A DNA stretch of 64,000 nucleotides from Geodermatophilaceae bacterium URHB0062 (GCA_000620185.1 JHVO01000010.1:1-64000), one strand, 5' to 3'. Numbered from the stretch's first letter, positions 52,322 to 61,337 are shown. The notes: a model not told the origin generated them from the sequence alone. Numbers and translations are program-made.

Positions 52322-52495
52322 TCACGTCGGGTTCGGGCCGTGCGCGTGCCGGTGGTGGAGGTCGGTCAACCCCATCGCCTGCTCGACGTGCTCGAAGCGG
52401 TGCAGGGCCTCGAGCGGCAGGCCGTCGGTCTCCCGTCCCGTCCGGCCGTGCTCGCGCAGCATGTGGTCCCGGAGGCTGATTCCTGGATGACCCAT
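52322..52495 (-). CDS. Putative 57-residue His-rich small protein
   Basis: ATG 52495 follows AGGGG by seven bases. The protein is hydrophilic, with nine His in 57 residues, clustered as LHHRHAHG near the C-terminus, plus LRDHMLREHGRTGRE near the N-terminus. It could bind metal. 84 bases upstream of the 37-residue ORF on the same strand, so the two may form a small operon. It occupies most of the otherwise gene-free 52142-52680 stretch. Family not recognised. Confidence 0.45.
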   Translation of the reverse strand: MGHPGISLRDHMLREHGRTGRETDGLPLEALHRFEHVEQAMGLTDLHHRHAHGPNPT

Positions 52496-52680
52496 GTGAG
52501 TGCCCCTGCCCGATCAGGCTCACGGGCCGGACGACCCGTTCCTCGCCTGCCGTCCAGGGTCGGCATCGGCCTGCTCCGCCGGCAGCCACCCCAGGTGGGG
52601 AGGAGCCCCACCTCGGGGCTCGGCATTCCCCACCGCGGTGGCACGGCCGCTCGGGCGGGGAATGGGATAGGACTGGCCGG

Positions 52681-53091
52681 GTGGAGACCCCCGAACTCCG
52701 CCGGAGGTTCGCGTCCAGCCCGGTGGCGCGCCTGTCGACGGTCCGGCCGGACGGAGGCCCGCACGTCGTCCCCCTCGTGTTCGCCCTCGTCGGCGACACG
52801 GTGTTCTCGGCGGTGGACGCCAAACCGAAGCGCTCGACGAACCTGCAGCGGCTCGCGAACGTGCGCGCCGACGCCCGCTGCGCTCTCCTCGTCGACCACT
52901 ACGACGACGACTGGCGGCGGCTGTGGTGGGTGCGCGCCGACGGAACCGCCGAGGTCGTCGACGATCCGGCCGCCCATCCCGGAATCCGGGCGCTGGTGCA
53001 GCGGTTTCCGCAGTACCGCGACGAGCCGCCGTCCGGACCGCTCCTCGTGGTCACCGTCCACCGGTGGTCCGGCTGGGCGAGCACGGTCTGA
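52681..53091 (+). CDS. PPOX-class F420-dependent oxidoreductase (TIGR03668-like)
   Basis: 136 residues, split beta-barrel flavin/F420 fold. ARLSTVRPDGGPHVVPLVFAL is the cofactor-binding N-terminal hairpin. KPKRSTNLQRLANV and CALLVDHYDDDWRRLWWVR are characteristic of this subgroup. Substrate unknown. GTG start. It is 15 bases upstream of a luciferase-like gene, so the two probably form one unit. Confidence 0.9.
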   Translation: METPELRRRFASSPVARLSTVRPDGGPHVVPLVFALVGDTVFSAVDAKPKRSTNLQRLANVRADARCALLVDHYDDDWRRLWWVRADGTAEVVDDPAAHPGIRALVQRFPQYRDEPPSGPLLVVTVHRWSGWASTV

Positions 53092-53106
53092 CGAGAGGAG
53101 AACGCG

Positions 53107-53967
53107 GTGGACATCGGCATCGGCATCCCGAACAGCGTCCGGGGCACCACCGGGCCGCAGCTGCTGGAGTGGGCCCGGCGGGCGGAGGCCGCGGGTTTCT
53201 CCAGCCTCGCGACCATCGGCCGTGTGGCCTATCCCAGCTACGAGGAGCTCACCGTGCTGGCGGCCGCGGGCGCAGTCACCGAACGCATCGGGCTCATGTC
53301 GAACATCCTCCTGGCACCGACCCGCAGCGCCGCCGAGCTGGCCAAGCAGGCCACGACGGTGCACGGGCTGACCGGCGGGCGACTGACCCTGGGCGTCGCC
53401 GCCGGGGCGCGACCCGACGACTACGCGCTCACGGGGCGGGACTTCGGCACCCGCGGCCGCCGGTTCGACGAGCAGCTCGCCGACCTGCGGCGCGCCTTCG
53501 CCGGCGAGCCGCTGGCCGAGGGCAGCGCGCCGGTGGTGCCCGACGGGGCACAACCGGTACCGATCATCATCGGCGGGACGTCGGACGCCGCCGTCCGGCG
53601 GACGGTCCAGTTCGGCGTCGGGTGGGCCGCGGGCGGCACGCCGCCCCAGATGGTCGGCCCGTTCGTCGAGCGCGTGCGCGCGGCCTGGCGGGACGCCGGT
53701 CGCGAGGGATCCCCGCGCATCACGGCGCTGAACTACTTCGGCCTGGGCGACACCGAGGACCGGTCGCGCGGCTACCTGCTCGACTACTACGGGGTCCTGG
53801 GCCCGGAGGTCGCCGAGATGATCGCCGGAGGCGCGCACCGGTCGGCCCAGGCGGTCAGGGACGTCGTCGCGGCGTTCGCCGAGGCCGGTGTCGACGAGCT
53901 GTTCCTCGATCCGACGGTCGGCGACCCGGAGCAGGTCGATCTCCTGGCCGAGGCCGCGCTGGGCTGA
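53107..53967 (+). CDS. LLM-class flavin/F420-dependent oxidoreductase
   Basis: 286 residues, luciferase-like TIM barrel. GIGIPNSVRGTTGPQLLEWARRAE opens the fold, IGLMSNILLAPTRSAAELAKQ is the flavin/F420-binding strand-helix, and LTLGVAAGARPDDY follows. Substrate unknown. GAGAGGAG precedes the GTG start. Linked to the PPOX-type gene. Confidence 0.92.
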   Translation: MDIGIGIPNSVRGTTGPQLLEWARRAEAAGFSSLATIGRVAYPSYEELTVLAAAGAVTERIGLMSNILLAPTRSAAELAKQATTVHGLTGGRLTLGVAAGARPDDYALTGRDFGTRGRRFDEQLADLRRAFAGEPLAEGSAPVVPDGAQPVPIIIGGTSDAAVRRTVQFGVGWAAGGTPPQMVGPFVERVRAAWRDAGREGSPRITALNYFGLGDTEDRSRGYLLDYYGVLGPEVAEMIAGGAHRSAQAVRDVVAAFAEAGVDELFLDPTVGDPEQVDLLAEAALG

Positions 53968-53976
53968 ACCGTCGCG

Positions 53977-54417
53977 TCACTCCCAGCCGCGGCGCTGCTT
54001 CTTCAGCTGACCGCGCTGCTTCTTGGCCTCGATGCGGCGCTCCTGCGAGCCGCGGGTCGGCTTGGTCCGGCGGCGGGCCCGCGGGGGCGGCGCGAGCGCG
54101 GCCCGGAGGACGGCGGCCAGCCGCTCGCGGGCGGCCTGGCGGTTGCGCAGCTGCTGGCGATGCTCGCTGGCCGCGATGGTGAGGACGCCGTCGACCAGAC
54201 GCGGGCCCAGGCGATCGGCCAGCCGTCGGCGTTGCGTGTCCGTGAGATCCGGCAGCTCCAGCGGGGCGACCGACAGCTCGACCCGCGAGTCGGCGGTGTT
54301 GACACCCTGGCCGCCCGGCCCCGACGAGCGACTGAACCGCCAGCTCAGGGCGGCTGCGGGCACGACGACGGAGCCGGTGACCGCGAGGTCACCGCCGGGC
54401 TCATCGGTCGCGGCCAT
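53977..54417 (-). CDS. arfB: Peptidyl-tRNA hydrolase ArfB (ribosome rescue)
   Basis: 146 residues. SSGPGGQGVNTADSRVEL carries the GGQ that hydrolyses peptidyl-tRNA on stalled ribosomes. The C-terminal tail from about 110 is Lys/Arg-rich (RRRTKPTRGSQERRIEAKKQ), the part that enters the empty mRNA channel. The length matches ArfB rather than RF2. Convergent with the LLM gene, nine bases apart. Confidence 0.94.
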   Translation of the reverse strand: MAATDEPGGDLAVTGSVVVPAAALSWRFSRSSGPGGQGVNTADSRVELSVAPLELPDLTDTQRRRLADRLGPRLVDGVLTIAASEHRQQLRNRQAARERLAAVLRAALAPPPRARRRTKPTRGSQERRIEAKKQRGQLKKQRRGWE

Positions 54418-54437
54418 GGGAACAGTCTCGCGGACGA

Positions 54438-55463
54438 CTACGGCGTCGCCGTGGCAGCCGGGGCCAGGCTCCCCGGTTCGAGGTACTCCGCCATCCAGCC
54501 CGGCACGCTGTCCGCCCACTCCGCGCGCTCGGCGGGGTGGATGCCGAGCAGGATCCGGCGCCAGGTCAGCGCCCGTCCCGGCGGCCCGATCCGCAACGCC
54601 ACCCCGCACAGGTCCCGGAGCTCCGCCGCCGCGCCGTATGCCGACCACGGCTCGAGGTAGGCGTCGCGCAGGCGGAACAGGACGGGGTCGCCGGACGGCA
54701 CGTCGAGCGCCCGGGCCGCCGCTCGCAGGGGCACGAGCAGGCTGAGGAACGGGTGGGAGACCGTCGCGTCACCCCAGTCGAAGAAGCGGAGCCCGGCCGG
54801 GCCGGCGAACACGTTGTTGTCGTGCAGGTCGTCGTGCTGCAGCGACGCCGGGATGCCCGCCTCGTCCAGCCGGCGGCAGTCCTCGGCGTACGTGGCGAGC
54901 TCGGCGGCGATCCGCTCTCGCACCGCCGTCGTCAGCCCCTCCGGCCGGTCGAGCAGCATCGCGTCGTCGTCCTCGAGCAGGTCCCGGACCAACTGGGGCA
55001 GCCGCGCCGGACGAAGGTCCGGCACGCCGACGGCGAGCATCTCGTCGACGTGCGGCACGAGGTCCATCTGCAGCTGCGCGTACGCGGCGACCATCGCCCC
55101 CCACTCCGCGGCCGACGACGCCGCGGTCGCCCGCAGGGTGGGGCCGCCGTCCGGCAGGAGCATGAGCCGTCGGGTGGCGTCCACCGCCAGGGGTGGCAGC
55201 ACCCGCCCGGGCACCCACCCGGCGAGGTCGGCCAGCAACGCCGGTTCCTGCGCCGATCCGCTGCCGACCGACTTGAGCCACACCGCGCCCCCGCGCACCG
55301 GAAGCCGAACGACCGTCGACCACGGCCGCACGTGCGGCTGCTCCGGTTCGCCTGCGGGCGCGAGGCCCAGCCGGTCCAGTTCCCCGGCCGCCCACTCCAC
55401 CGCGCCCGCTCGCCAGCCCGGGTCCTCCCAGGTGGCGACGCCGGTCAGGTCCTCGACGCTCAT
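54438..55463 (-). CDS. Aminoglycoside phosphotransferase family protein
   Basis: 341 residues with a small-molecule-kinase fold. LQHDDLHDNNVF (about 214-225) is the Brenner-type catalytic loop, and FFDWGDATVSHPF gives the metal-binding DxG equivalent. The N-lobe has WLKSVGSG with the ATP-contacting Lys. The substrate is unknown, and antibiotic resistance should not be assumed. ATG 55463. Confidence 0.88.
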   Translation of the reverse strand: MSVEDLTGVATWEDPGWRAGAVEWAAGELDRLGLAPAGEPEQPHVRPWSTVVRLPVRGGAVWLKSVGSGSAQEPALLADLAGWVPGRVLPPLAVDATRRLMLLPDGGPTLRATAASSAAEWGAMVAAYAQLQMDLVPHVDEMLAVGVPDLRPARLPQLVRDLLEDDDAMLLDRPEGLTTAVRERIAAELATYAEDCRRLDEAGIPASLQHDDLHDNNVFAGPAGLRFFDWGDATVSHPFLSLLVPLRAAARALDVPSGDPVLFRLRDAYLEPWSAYGAAAELRDLCGVALRIGPPGRALTWRRILLGIHPAERAEWADSVPGWMAEYLEPGSLAPAATATP

Positions 55464-55512
55464 CCGGCGGAGGCTACGGCCCGGACGCGCCGGGAGCCGC
55501 TGATTTCCGCCG

Positions 55513-56004
55513 TCAGGCAGGCACCGCGTCCACACCGCCGGCCGCTCCGGGCCGGCACCGCACGAGCCGGCGGACCGTCAGCCACGTGCCTCGGCCGGCG
55601 CCGTGCCGCTCCAGCGCCTCGACGGCGTACGCCGAGCACGTCGGCTCGTAGCGGCAGACCGGTGGCCGCTTCGGGCTGATCTCGCGCTGGTACATGCGGA
55701 CGGCGGCGATCATCCGGTCGACGAGGCGGCTGCCCGGCTCCCCCGCGCGGCGCATCGACCGCACCGTCGACGGGGCGAGCAGGAAGGCGTCGCCGCCGCA
55801 GCCGAGGCTCTCGGCCGCGCAGCAGCCGACGTTGAGCAGCAGCAGGTCGCGCAGGCAGGATCCGCCGCCACCCCCGCCGCGGCTGTAGTAACCGGGTGGC
55901 GGGCCGTAGCCCCGCCCGTACCCGGGGCCGTAGCCGCGCCCGTATCCCGGTCCGTACCCGCGCCGACGGCGCGGGCCCCAGCCACTGCCCCAGATGAAGA
56001 CCAT
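55513..56004 (-). CDS. yidD: YidD (membrane protein insertion efficiency factor) with Gly/Tyr/Arg-repeat N-terminus
   Basis: 163 residues. The conserved YidD core is about 95-155: MIAAVRMYQREISPK, CRYEPTCSAYAVEALERHG and RLVRCRPG. The first 95 residues are unusual: GYGPGYGRGYGPGYGRGYG repeats (16-35), a poly-Gly run, then a Cys-containing hydrophobic stretch (CLRDLLLLNVGCCAAESLGCGGDAFLL, split here at the reader's convenience: CLRDLLLLNVG and CCAAESLGCGGD). YidD normally sits next to rnpA and yidC near the origin; this one does not, so it may be an extra paralogue. Confidence 0.85.
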   Translation of the reverse strand: MVFIWGSGWGPRRRRGYGPGYGRGYGPGYGRGYGPPPGYYSRGGGGGGSCLRDLLLLNVGCCAAESLGCGGDAFLLAPSTVRSMRRAGEPGSRLVDRMIAAVRMYQREISPKRPPVCRYEPTCSAYAVEALERHGAGRGTWLTVRRLVRCRPGAAGGVDAVPA

Positions 56005-56036
56005 GACCGCCCCCTACCCGCGGGAGGATGAGCGGC

Positions 56037-56951
56037 ATGCGTGCTCTCGCCGATGCCCTGGCCGGCGGCCCGGTCGTGCTGGACGGCGGCCTGTCCACGG
56101 AGCTCGAGTCGCGCGGCTGCGACGTCTCCTCCGCGCTGTGGTCGGCGCGACTGCTCCGCGACGACCCGGGGGCGATCGTCGCGGCGCACGCTGCCTTCGC
56201 TGCGGCCGGCGCCCAGGTGGCGACGACGGCGAGCTACCAGGCAACCGTCGAGGGTTTCGCCGCTGCCGGGGTCGACGCCGCCGAGGCCCGCCGGCTGATC
56301 GCCTCGTCGGTCGCGCTCGCGCGGGAGGGGCAGGGCGAGGGCTGGGTCGCGGGTTCGGTGGGCCCGTACGGCGCGATGCTGGCCGACGGCTCGGAGTACG
56401 CCGGCGACTACGTGGCCGACGTCGGGGTCGCGGAGCTGCGGGCGTTCCACCGGCCGCGGATGGAGCTGCTGGCCGAGGCCGGCGCCGACGTCCTGGCCTG
56501 CGAGACCGTGCCGGCCGCGGCGGAGGCCGAGGCGCTCATAGCCGAGGCCGACGCGCTCGGCGTCCCGTTCTGGCTCTCCCTGACCACAGTGGTCGACGGC
56601 GTAGGTCTGGCGCGTACGCGCCGCGGCGAGCTCGCGGCCGACGTGTTCGCGATGGCGGCCGGCAGCCGGTACGCGATCGCCGTCGGCGTCAACTGCACCG
56701 AGCCGGCGGCGGTGCTTCCGGCCGTGCACGCCGCGGCGACCACCGACCTGCCCGTCGTCGTCTATCCGAACAGCGGCGAGCGCTGGGAGGCGGTCGACCG
56801 CCGCTGGGCGGGGCCGGCCGCCCGCCCGGCCGACGACGTCCCGGCCTGGCTGGCCGCCGGCGCCCGGCTGATCGGCGGCTGCTGCCGCGTCCGTCCCGCT
56901 CAGATCGCGGCCATCGCCGCCGCCCTCCACGACGCACGTTCGGGGAAGTAG
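56037..56951 (+). CDS. mmuM: Homocysteine S-methyltransferase
   Basis: About 304 residues, TIM barrel. VVLDGGLSTELESRG is at the N-terminus. Zinc ligands are GVNC (about 222-225) and the GGCC pair near 284-287. It methylates homocysteine to methionine from S-methylmethionine or SAM. ATG 56037 is chosen because GGAGG ends nine bases before it; ATG 56028 directly follows GGAGG. The stop TAG lies inside a large hairpin. Confidence 0.93.
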   Translation: MRALADALAGGPVVLDGGLSTELESRGCDVSSALWSARLLRDDPGAIVAAHAAFAAAGAQVATTASYQATVEGFAAAGVDAAEARRLIASSVALAREGQGEGWVAGSVGPYGAMLADGSEYAGDYVADVGVAELRAFHRPRMELLAEAGADVLACETVPAAAEAEALIAEADALGVPFWLSLTTVVDGVGLARTRRGELAADVFAMAAGSRYAIAVGVNCTEPAAVLPAVHAAATTDLPVVVYPNSGERWEAVDRRWAGPAARPADDVPAWLAAGARLIGGCCRVRPAQIAAIAAALHDARSGK

Positions 56952-56993
56952 CGCTCCGGCGAGCGATCCAGAGCGCAACTTCCCCGAAGGTGC
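56934..56993. terminator. Long hairpin containing the mmuM stop codon
   Basis: Positions 56934-56956 are inverted at 56971-56993 with 21 of 23 matches and a 14-base loop. The arms include TTCGGGGAAGT. The mmuM TAG (56949-56951) is within the left arm. No T-run. Confidence 0.65.
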
Positions 56994-57025
56994 GGCACCG
57001 CCCGCTCGCGACGTCCCCCGTACCA

Positions 57026-57053
57026 ACCGGCCGAAATGGCCATTTTGGCCGGT
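57026..57053. terminator. Loopless 28-base palindrome between convergent genes
   Basis: ACCGGCCGAAATGG is followed at once by CCATTTTGGCCGGT, its inverse except for one position that would form G-U in RNA. It lies 9 bases before the SDR stop on the other strand. The second palindrome in one 110-base gap, it is probably the terminator for the SDR transcript. Confidence 0.6.
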
Positions 57054-57061
57054 CGCCGGGT

Positions 57062-57919
57062 TCAGAGGATCGGGTTGCCACCGGTCACGGCGACGCGTGC
57101 GCCCGACACGTACGACGACTCGTCGCTGGCCAGCAGCACGTACACCGGCGCCAGCTCGGCGGGCTGCCCGGCCCGGCCCAGCGGCACCTGCTTGCCGAAG
57201 CTCTCCACCTTCTCCTCGGGCATGGTGGCCGGGATCAGCGGCGTCCAGATCGGGCCCGGCGCGACGCTGTTGGCCCGGATGCCCTTGTCGGCGTACATCT
57301 GCGCCATGCTCGCGGTGAAGTTGGCGATCGCCGCCTTGGTCATGGCGTAGGGCGCGAGGTTCGGGCTCGGCATGTCGGAGTTGACCGACGACGAGTTGAT
57401 GATCGACCCGCCCGACGGCATGTGCGGGATCGCGTCCTTGGTGAGCACGAACATCGCGGTCAGGTTGGTCGCGACGGTGTGGTCCCACTCCTCGTCGCTG
57501 ACCTCGTCCAGCGTGTCGTGCGACATCTGGAACGCCGCGTTGTTCACCAGGACGTCGACCTTGCCGAAGGCCTCGACCGCCTTCGGGATGATCGTCTTCG
57601 CGTGCCCCCGGTCGGAGATGTCGCCGGGGACCAGCACGCACTTCCGGCCGGCCTCCTCGACGTACCTCGCGGTGTCCTTCGCGTCCTCGTGCTCGTTCAG
57701 GTACGAGATCAGGACGTCGGCACCCTCGCGCGCGAACGCGATCGCGACAGCCCGCCCGATGCCGCTGTCACCGCCGGTGATGACGGCCGCCTTGCCGGTC
57801 AACCGCCCATGGCCCTCGTAGCTCTCCTCGCCGTGGTCGGGCTTCGGGTCCATCTTCCCGAGCGTGCCGGGGACCTCCTGCTTCTGGGCGGGCTGGGACT
57901 CTGGACGGGGCTCGGACAC
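57062..57919 (-). CDS. SDR family oxidoreductase, general-stress type
   Basis: 285 residues. A polar N-terminal extension of about 40 residues (QPAQKQEVPGTLGKMDPKPDH) is typical of the YdaD/YghA-like stress group. The cofactor loop TGGDSGIG, NNAAFQ and the catalytic YAMTKAA follow, then a C-terminus ending VTGGNPIL. GTG 57919 has AGGAGG four bases upstream. Divergent from the helicase gene; stress induction is inferred from the family only. Confidence 0.93.
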   Translation of the reverse strand: MSEPRPESQPAQKQEVPGTLGKMDPKPDHGEESYEGHGRLTGKAAVITGGDSGIGRAVAIAFAREGADVLISYLNEHEDAKDTARYVEEAGRKCVLVPGDISDRGHAKTIIPKAVEAFGKVDVLVNNAAFQMSHDTLDEVSDEEWDHTVATNLTAMFVLTKDAIPHMPSGGSIINSSSVNSDMPSPNLAPYAMTKAAIANFTASMAQMYADKGIRANSVAPGPIWTPLIPATMPEEKVESFGKQVPLGRAGQPAELAPVYVLLASDESSYVSGARVAVTGGNPIL

Positions 57920-58034
57920 TGTTCCTCCTGTGGTCGCGCGGCTGCCGGTCGCCGTCCCGCTACCCGGCCCCGGCCGCGCGGAACCGGGCACCTGCGCGGG
58001 AGCGTCCGGGCCGTCGGGCACGCTGTCCCTCACG

Positions 58035-60581
58035 ATGACCGCGATAGCCCCTCCCCTGCTGGACGATCCCGCCGACCTCTCTGCCCTCCGCGCGAAGGGC
58101 GCCGACGCCGACGAGCTGTTCACCTCCTTCGCCGCGTGGGCCGAATCGAGCGGCACGGTGCTGTACCCGGCGCAGGAGGAGGCGCTGATCGAGCTGCTCA
58201 GCGGCGCCAACGTCGTCCTCGCGACGCCGACCGGCTCGGGCAAGTCGCTGGTCGCCACCGGCGCGCAGTACGCGGCCCTGGCGGCAGGACGGCGCAGCTA
58301 CTACACGGCGCCGATCAAGGCGCTGGTCAGCGAGAAGTTCTTCGCGCTCTGCGGTGTCTTCGGAGCGGTCAACGTCGGCATGCTGACCGGCGACGCGGCG
58401 GTGAACCACGACGCCCCGATCATCGCGTGCACCGCCGAGGTGCTGGCCAACATCGCGCTGCGGGAGGGAGGCGACGCCGACATCGGCCTGGTGGTGATGG
58501 ACGAGTTCCACTTCTACGGCGACCCCGACCGCGGCTGGGCCTGGCAGGTACCGCTGCTGGAGCTGCCGAAGGCGCAGTTCCTCCTGATGAGCGCCACGCT
58601 CGGCGACGTCACGTTCCTGCGCGAGGACCTCACCCGCCGCACCGGCCGGACCACCGCGCTGGTCGCCAACGCCGAGCGCCCGGTGCCGCTGCACCACTAC
58701 TACGCGACGACGCCGATGCACGAGACGATCCAGGACCTCCTGGACACCCAGCAGGCGCCGATCTACGTCGTCCACTTCACGCAGGCCTCCGCCCTGGAGC
58801 GGGCCCAGGCGCTGATGAGCGTCAACGTGTGCAGCAAGGAAGAGAAGGCCGCGATCGCCGACATGATCGGCGGCTTCCGGTTCTCCTCCGCCTTCGGGAC
58901 GACGCTGTCGCGGCTGGTCCGACATGGGATCGGCGTGCACCACGCCGGCATGCTGCCCAAGTACCGGCGGCTGGTGGAGCAGCTGGCGCAGGCCGGGCTG
59001 CTCAAGGTCATCTGCGGCACCGACACCCTGGGCGTGGGCATCAACGTGCCGATCCGCACCGTCGTCTTCAGCGCGCTGAGCAAGTACGACGGCACCCGAA
59101 CCCGGCTGCTGCAGGTGCGCGAGTTCCACCAGATCGCCGGCCGCGCGGGACGCGCCGGCTACGACACGGCGGGAACGGTCGTCGTCCAGGCACCGGAGCA
59201 CGAGGTGGAGAACCTCAAGCAGTTCGCCAAGGTCGCCGACGATCCGAAGAAGCGCCGCAAGCTCGTGCGGAAGAAGGTTCCCGACGGCATGGTGCCGTGG
59301 AGCGAGGCCACCATGAAGCGGCTGATCGAGTCCGAGCCCGAGAAGCTGACCAGCCACATGCGGGTGTCGACGGCGATGATCCTCGACGTCGTCGACCGGC
59401 CCGGTGATCCCGTCGCCGCCATGCGCCGGCTGCTCACCGAGAACCACGAGCCGCGCCCGCGGCAGCTGCGGCTGATTCGCGAGGCCATCGGTATCGCCCG
59501 CTCGCTGCTGCAGGCCGGCGTGCTCGAGCGGCTGCCGGAGCCCGAACCGGACGGACGGCGCTACGACCTGACCGTCGACCTGCCGCCGGACTTCGCCCTC
59601 AACCAGCCGCTCTCGACGTTCGCGCTCGCGGCCATCGACCTGCTCGACCCCGACTCCGAGACCTACGCGCTCGACGTCGTCTCGGTGATCGAGGCGACGC
59701 TGGACGATCCCCGCCAGATCCTCGCCGCCCAGCTGAACAAGGCGAAGGGCGAGGCCGTGGCGCAGATGAAGGCCGAGGGCATCGAGTACGACGAGCGGAT
59801 GGAGCTGCTCGAGGAGATCACGTACCCGAAGCCGCTCGAGGAGCTGCTCGGCCACGCCTACGACGTGTACCGGCAGAGCAATCCGTGGGCGGCCGACGCG
59901 TCGCTCTCGCCCAAGTCGGTCGTGCGGGAGATGTGGGAGCAGGCGTTCACCTTCCGCGAGTTCGTGAACACCTACGGGCTCACGCGCGCCGAGGGCGCGG
60001 TGCTGCGGTACCTGTCCGACGCGTTCAAGGCGCTGCGCTCCGGCGTGCCCGCCGCCGCCCGCACCGAGGAGGTGACCGACCTCGTCGAGTGGCTCGGCGA
60101 GCTGGTGCGGCAGGTCGACTCGTCGCTGCTCGACGAGTGGGAGCAACTCACGAACCCGGACGAGGGGCCGGTGGCGGAGGTCGCCGTGCCCGCTCGGCCG
60201 CGCCCGCTCACCGGCAACGAGCGGGCGTTCACCGCGATGGTGCGCAACGCCCTGTTCCGTCGGGTGGAGCTGTTCGCGCGGCGCCGCTGGTACGACATCG
60301 GCGAGCTGGACTCCGCATCCGGCTGGGACGCCGACCGCTGGGAGACCGTCGTCCGCGCGTACTTCGCCGAGCACTCGGAGCTGAACACCGGTGCGGACGC
60401 CCGCGGGCCGGCGCTGCTGATCATCGACAAGTCCGAGCCGGGAGTGTGGCGGGTGCGCCAGATCCTCGACGACCCGGCCGGCGACCACGACTGGGGCTTC
60501 GACGTCGAGGTGGATTTGGAGGCCTCCGACGAGGAGGGTGCGGCGGTACTCCGCCTCATCGACGCCGGCCGGAAGGACTGA
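58035..60581 (+). CDS. Ski2-like DEAD/DEAH-box helicase with DUF3516 domain
   Basis: 848 residues. Motif I ATPTGSGKS is near 62-70, motif II DEFH, motif III SAT, and HHAGMLPKYRR, GTDTLGVGINVPIRT and QIAGRAGRAG give the remaining helicase motifs. The C-terminal half (about 440-848) is the actinobacterial DUF3516 region. A role in RNA turnover or ribosome biology is likely from the Ski2 relationship but not proven. ATG 58035. Confidence 0.94.
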   Translation: MTAIAPPLLDDPADLSALRAKGADADELFTSFAAWAESSGTVLYPAQEEALIELLSGANVVLATPTGSGKSLVATGAQYAALAAGRRSYYTAPIKALVSEKFFALCGVFGAVNVGMLTGDAAVNHDAPIIACTAEVLANIALREGGDADIGLVVMDEFHFYGDPDRGWAWQVPLLELPKAQFLLMSATLGDVTFLREDLTRRTGRTTALVANAERPVPLHHYYATTPMHETIQDLLDTQQAPIYVVHFTQASALERAQALMSVNVCSKEEKAAIADMIGGFRFSSAFGTTLSRLVRHGIGVHHAGMLPKYRRLVEQLAQAGLLKVICGTDTLGVGINVPIRTVVFSALSKYDGTRTRLLQVREFHQIAGRAGRAGYDTAGTVVVQAPEHEVENLKQFAKVADDPKKRRKLVRKKVPDGMVPWSEATMKRLIESEPEKLTSHMRVSTAMILDVVDRPGDPVAAMRRLLTENHEPRPRQLRLIREAIGIARSLLQAGVLERLPEPEPDGRRYDLTVDLPPDFALNQPLSTFALAAIDLLDPDSETYALDVVSVIEATLDDPRQILAAQLNKAKGEAVAQMKAEGIEYDERMELLEEITYPKPLEELLGHAYDVYRQSNPWAADASLSPKSVVREMWEQAFTFREFVNTYGLTRAEGAVLRYLSDAFKALRSGVPAAARTEEVTDLVEWLGELVRQVDSSLLDEWEQLTNPDEGPVAEVAVPARPRPLTGNERAFTAMVRNALFRRVELFARRRWYDIGELDSASGWDADRWETVVRAYFAEHSELNTGADARGPALLIIDKSEPGVWRVRQILDDPAGDHDWGFDVEVDLEASDEEGAAVLRLIDAGRKD

Positions 60582-60666
60582 TGAAGGACCCCGTCCTCCT
60601 CATCCCTCGCACGCTCGGGACGAGCCTCGGGACGGGGCCGAACCGCTTGTCGGAAAGGGAGCGACC

Positions 60667-61251
60667 TTGGACCTTCGCCACGTACAGACCGCCCGGCTGC
60701 GGCTCGACGCCGTCGTCCCCGAGGACCTGGACGAGCACTTCGCGCTCATGTCCGACCCGGACGTGTGGCGGCACCTGCCCTCCGGTCGGCATGCCGAGCC
60801 CGCGCGGACGGCCGAGGGCATCTGGCACTCAGTGGACCACTGGGCCCGCGACGGGCTCGGCTACTGGACGGCGCGGCTCCGCGAGGACCTGCCCGGGACG
60901 ACGCTGCGCGCGGGCGCCGTCGTCGGCACCGGTGGCTGCGCGCTCCGTGTCGGGACGGCGTGGTGGAACCTCTACTACCGCTTCACTCCGGCGGCCTGGG
61001 GCACGGGCCTGGCGGCCGAACTCGTGACGGCGGCGATGGACGCGGCCCACGCCGTCGCCCCCGACCGGCCGGTCATCGCCTACCTGCTCGAGCACAACGT
61101 CGAATCACGGGGGCGCGCCGAACGCTCGGGGCTGTCGCTGGTCTGGCGCGGTCCGGACGCCGGCAACCCCGATCCGGACGCCGTCCGCCTGGTCTACGCG
61201 GATCGGCCGATCGAGCGTCACCTGCTCGACCGGATCACCGCTCACCCCTGA
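60667..61251 (+). CDS. GNAT family N-acetyltransferase (RimJ/RimL-like)
   Basis: 194 residues. TARLRLDAVVPEDLDEHFALMSDPDVWRHLP, broken after LDA, is the usual RimJ/RimL-like opening. WNLYYRFTPAAWGTGLAAELV carries the acetyl-CoA loop, and NVESRGRAERSGL the last helix-strand. TTG 60667 is the only suitable start; it has GGGAG five bases upstream. Acceptor unknown. Confidence 0.87.
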   Translation: MDLRHVQTARLRLDAVVPEDLDEHFALMSDPDVWRHLPSGRHAEPARTAEGIWHSVDHWARDGLGYWTARLREDLPGTTLRAGAVVGTGGCALRVGTAWWNLYYRFTPAAWGTGLAAELVTAAMDAAHAVAPDRPVIAYLLEHNVESRGRAERSGLSLVWRGPDAGNPDPDAVRLVYADRPIERHLLDRITAHP

Positions 61252-61337
61252 CCTCTGGATGCGGAAGTGTGAGCCGATGAACACCGGCTCCCCGTAACTC
61301 CGACCGCTCGGCGTGACACGCTCGTCGCGATGAGCGC

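Noticed and set aside
52366-53838. A 490-codon minus-strand frame over the PPOX and LLM genes
   Set aside because: It is the mirror of two recognised oxidoreductase genes and has no recognisable domain.
54438-55463. Antibiotic-resistance gene (aminoglycoside phosphotransferase)
   Set aside because: Only the kinase fold is supported. Most chromosomal members of this family in actinobacteria have unknown substrates, and no mobile context is present.
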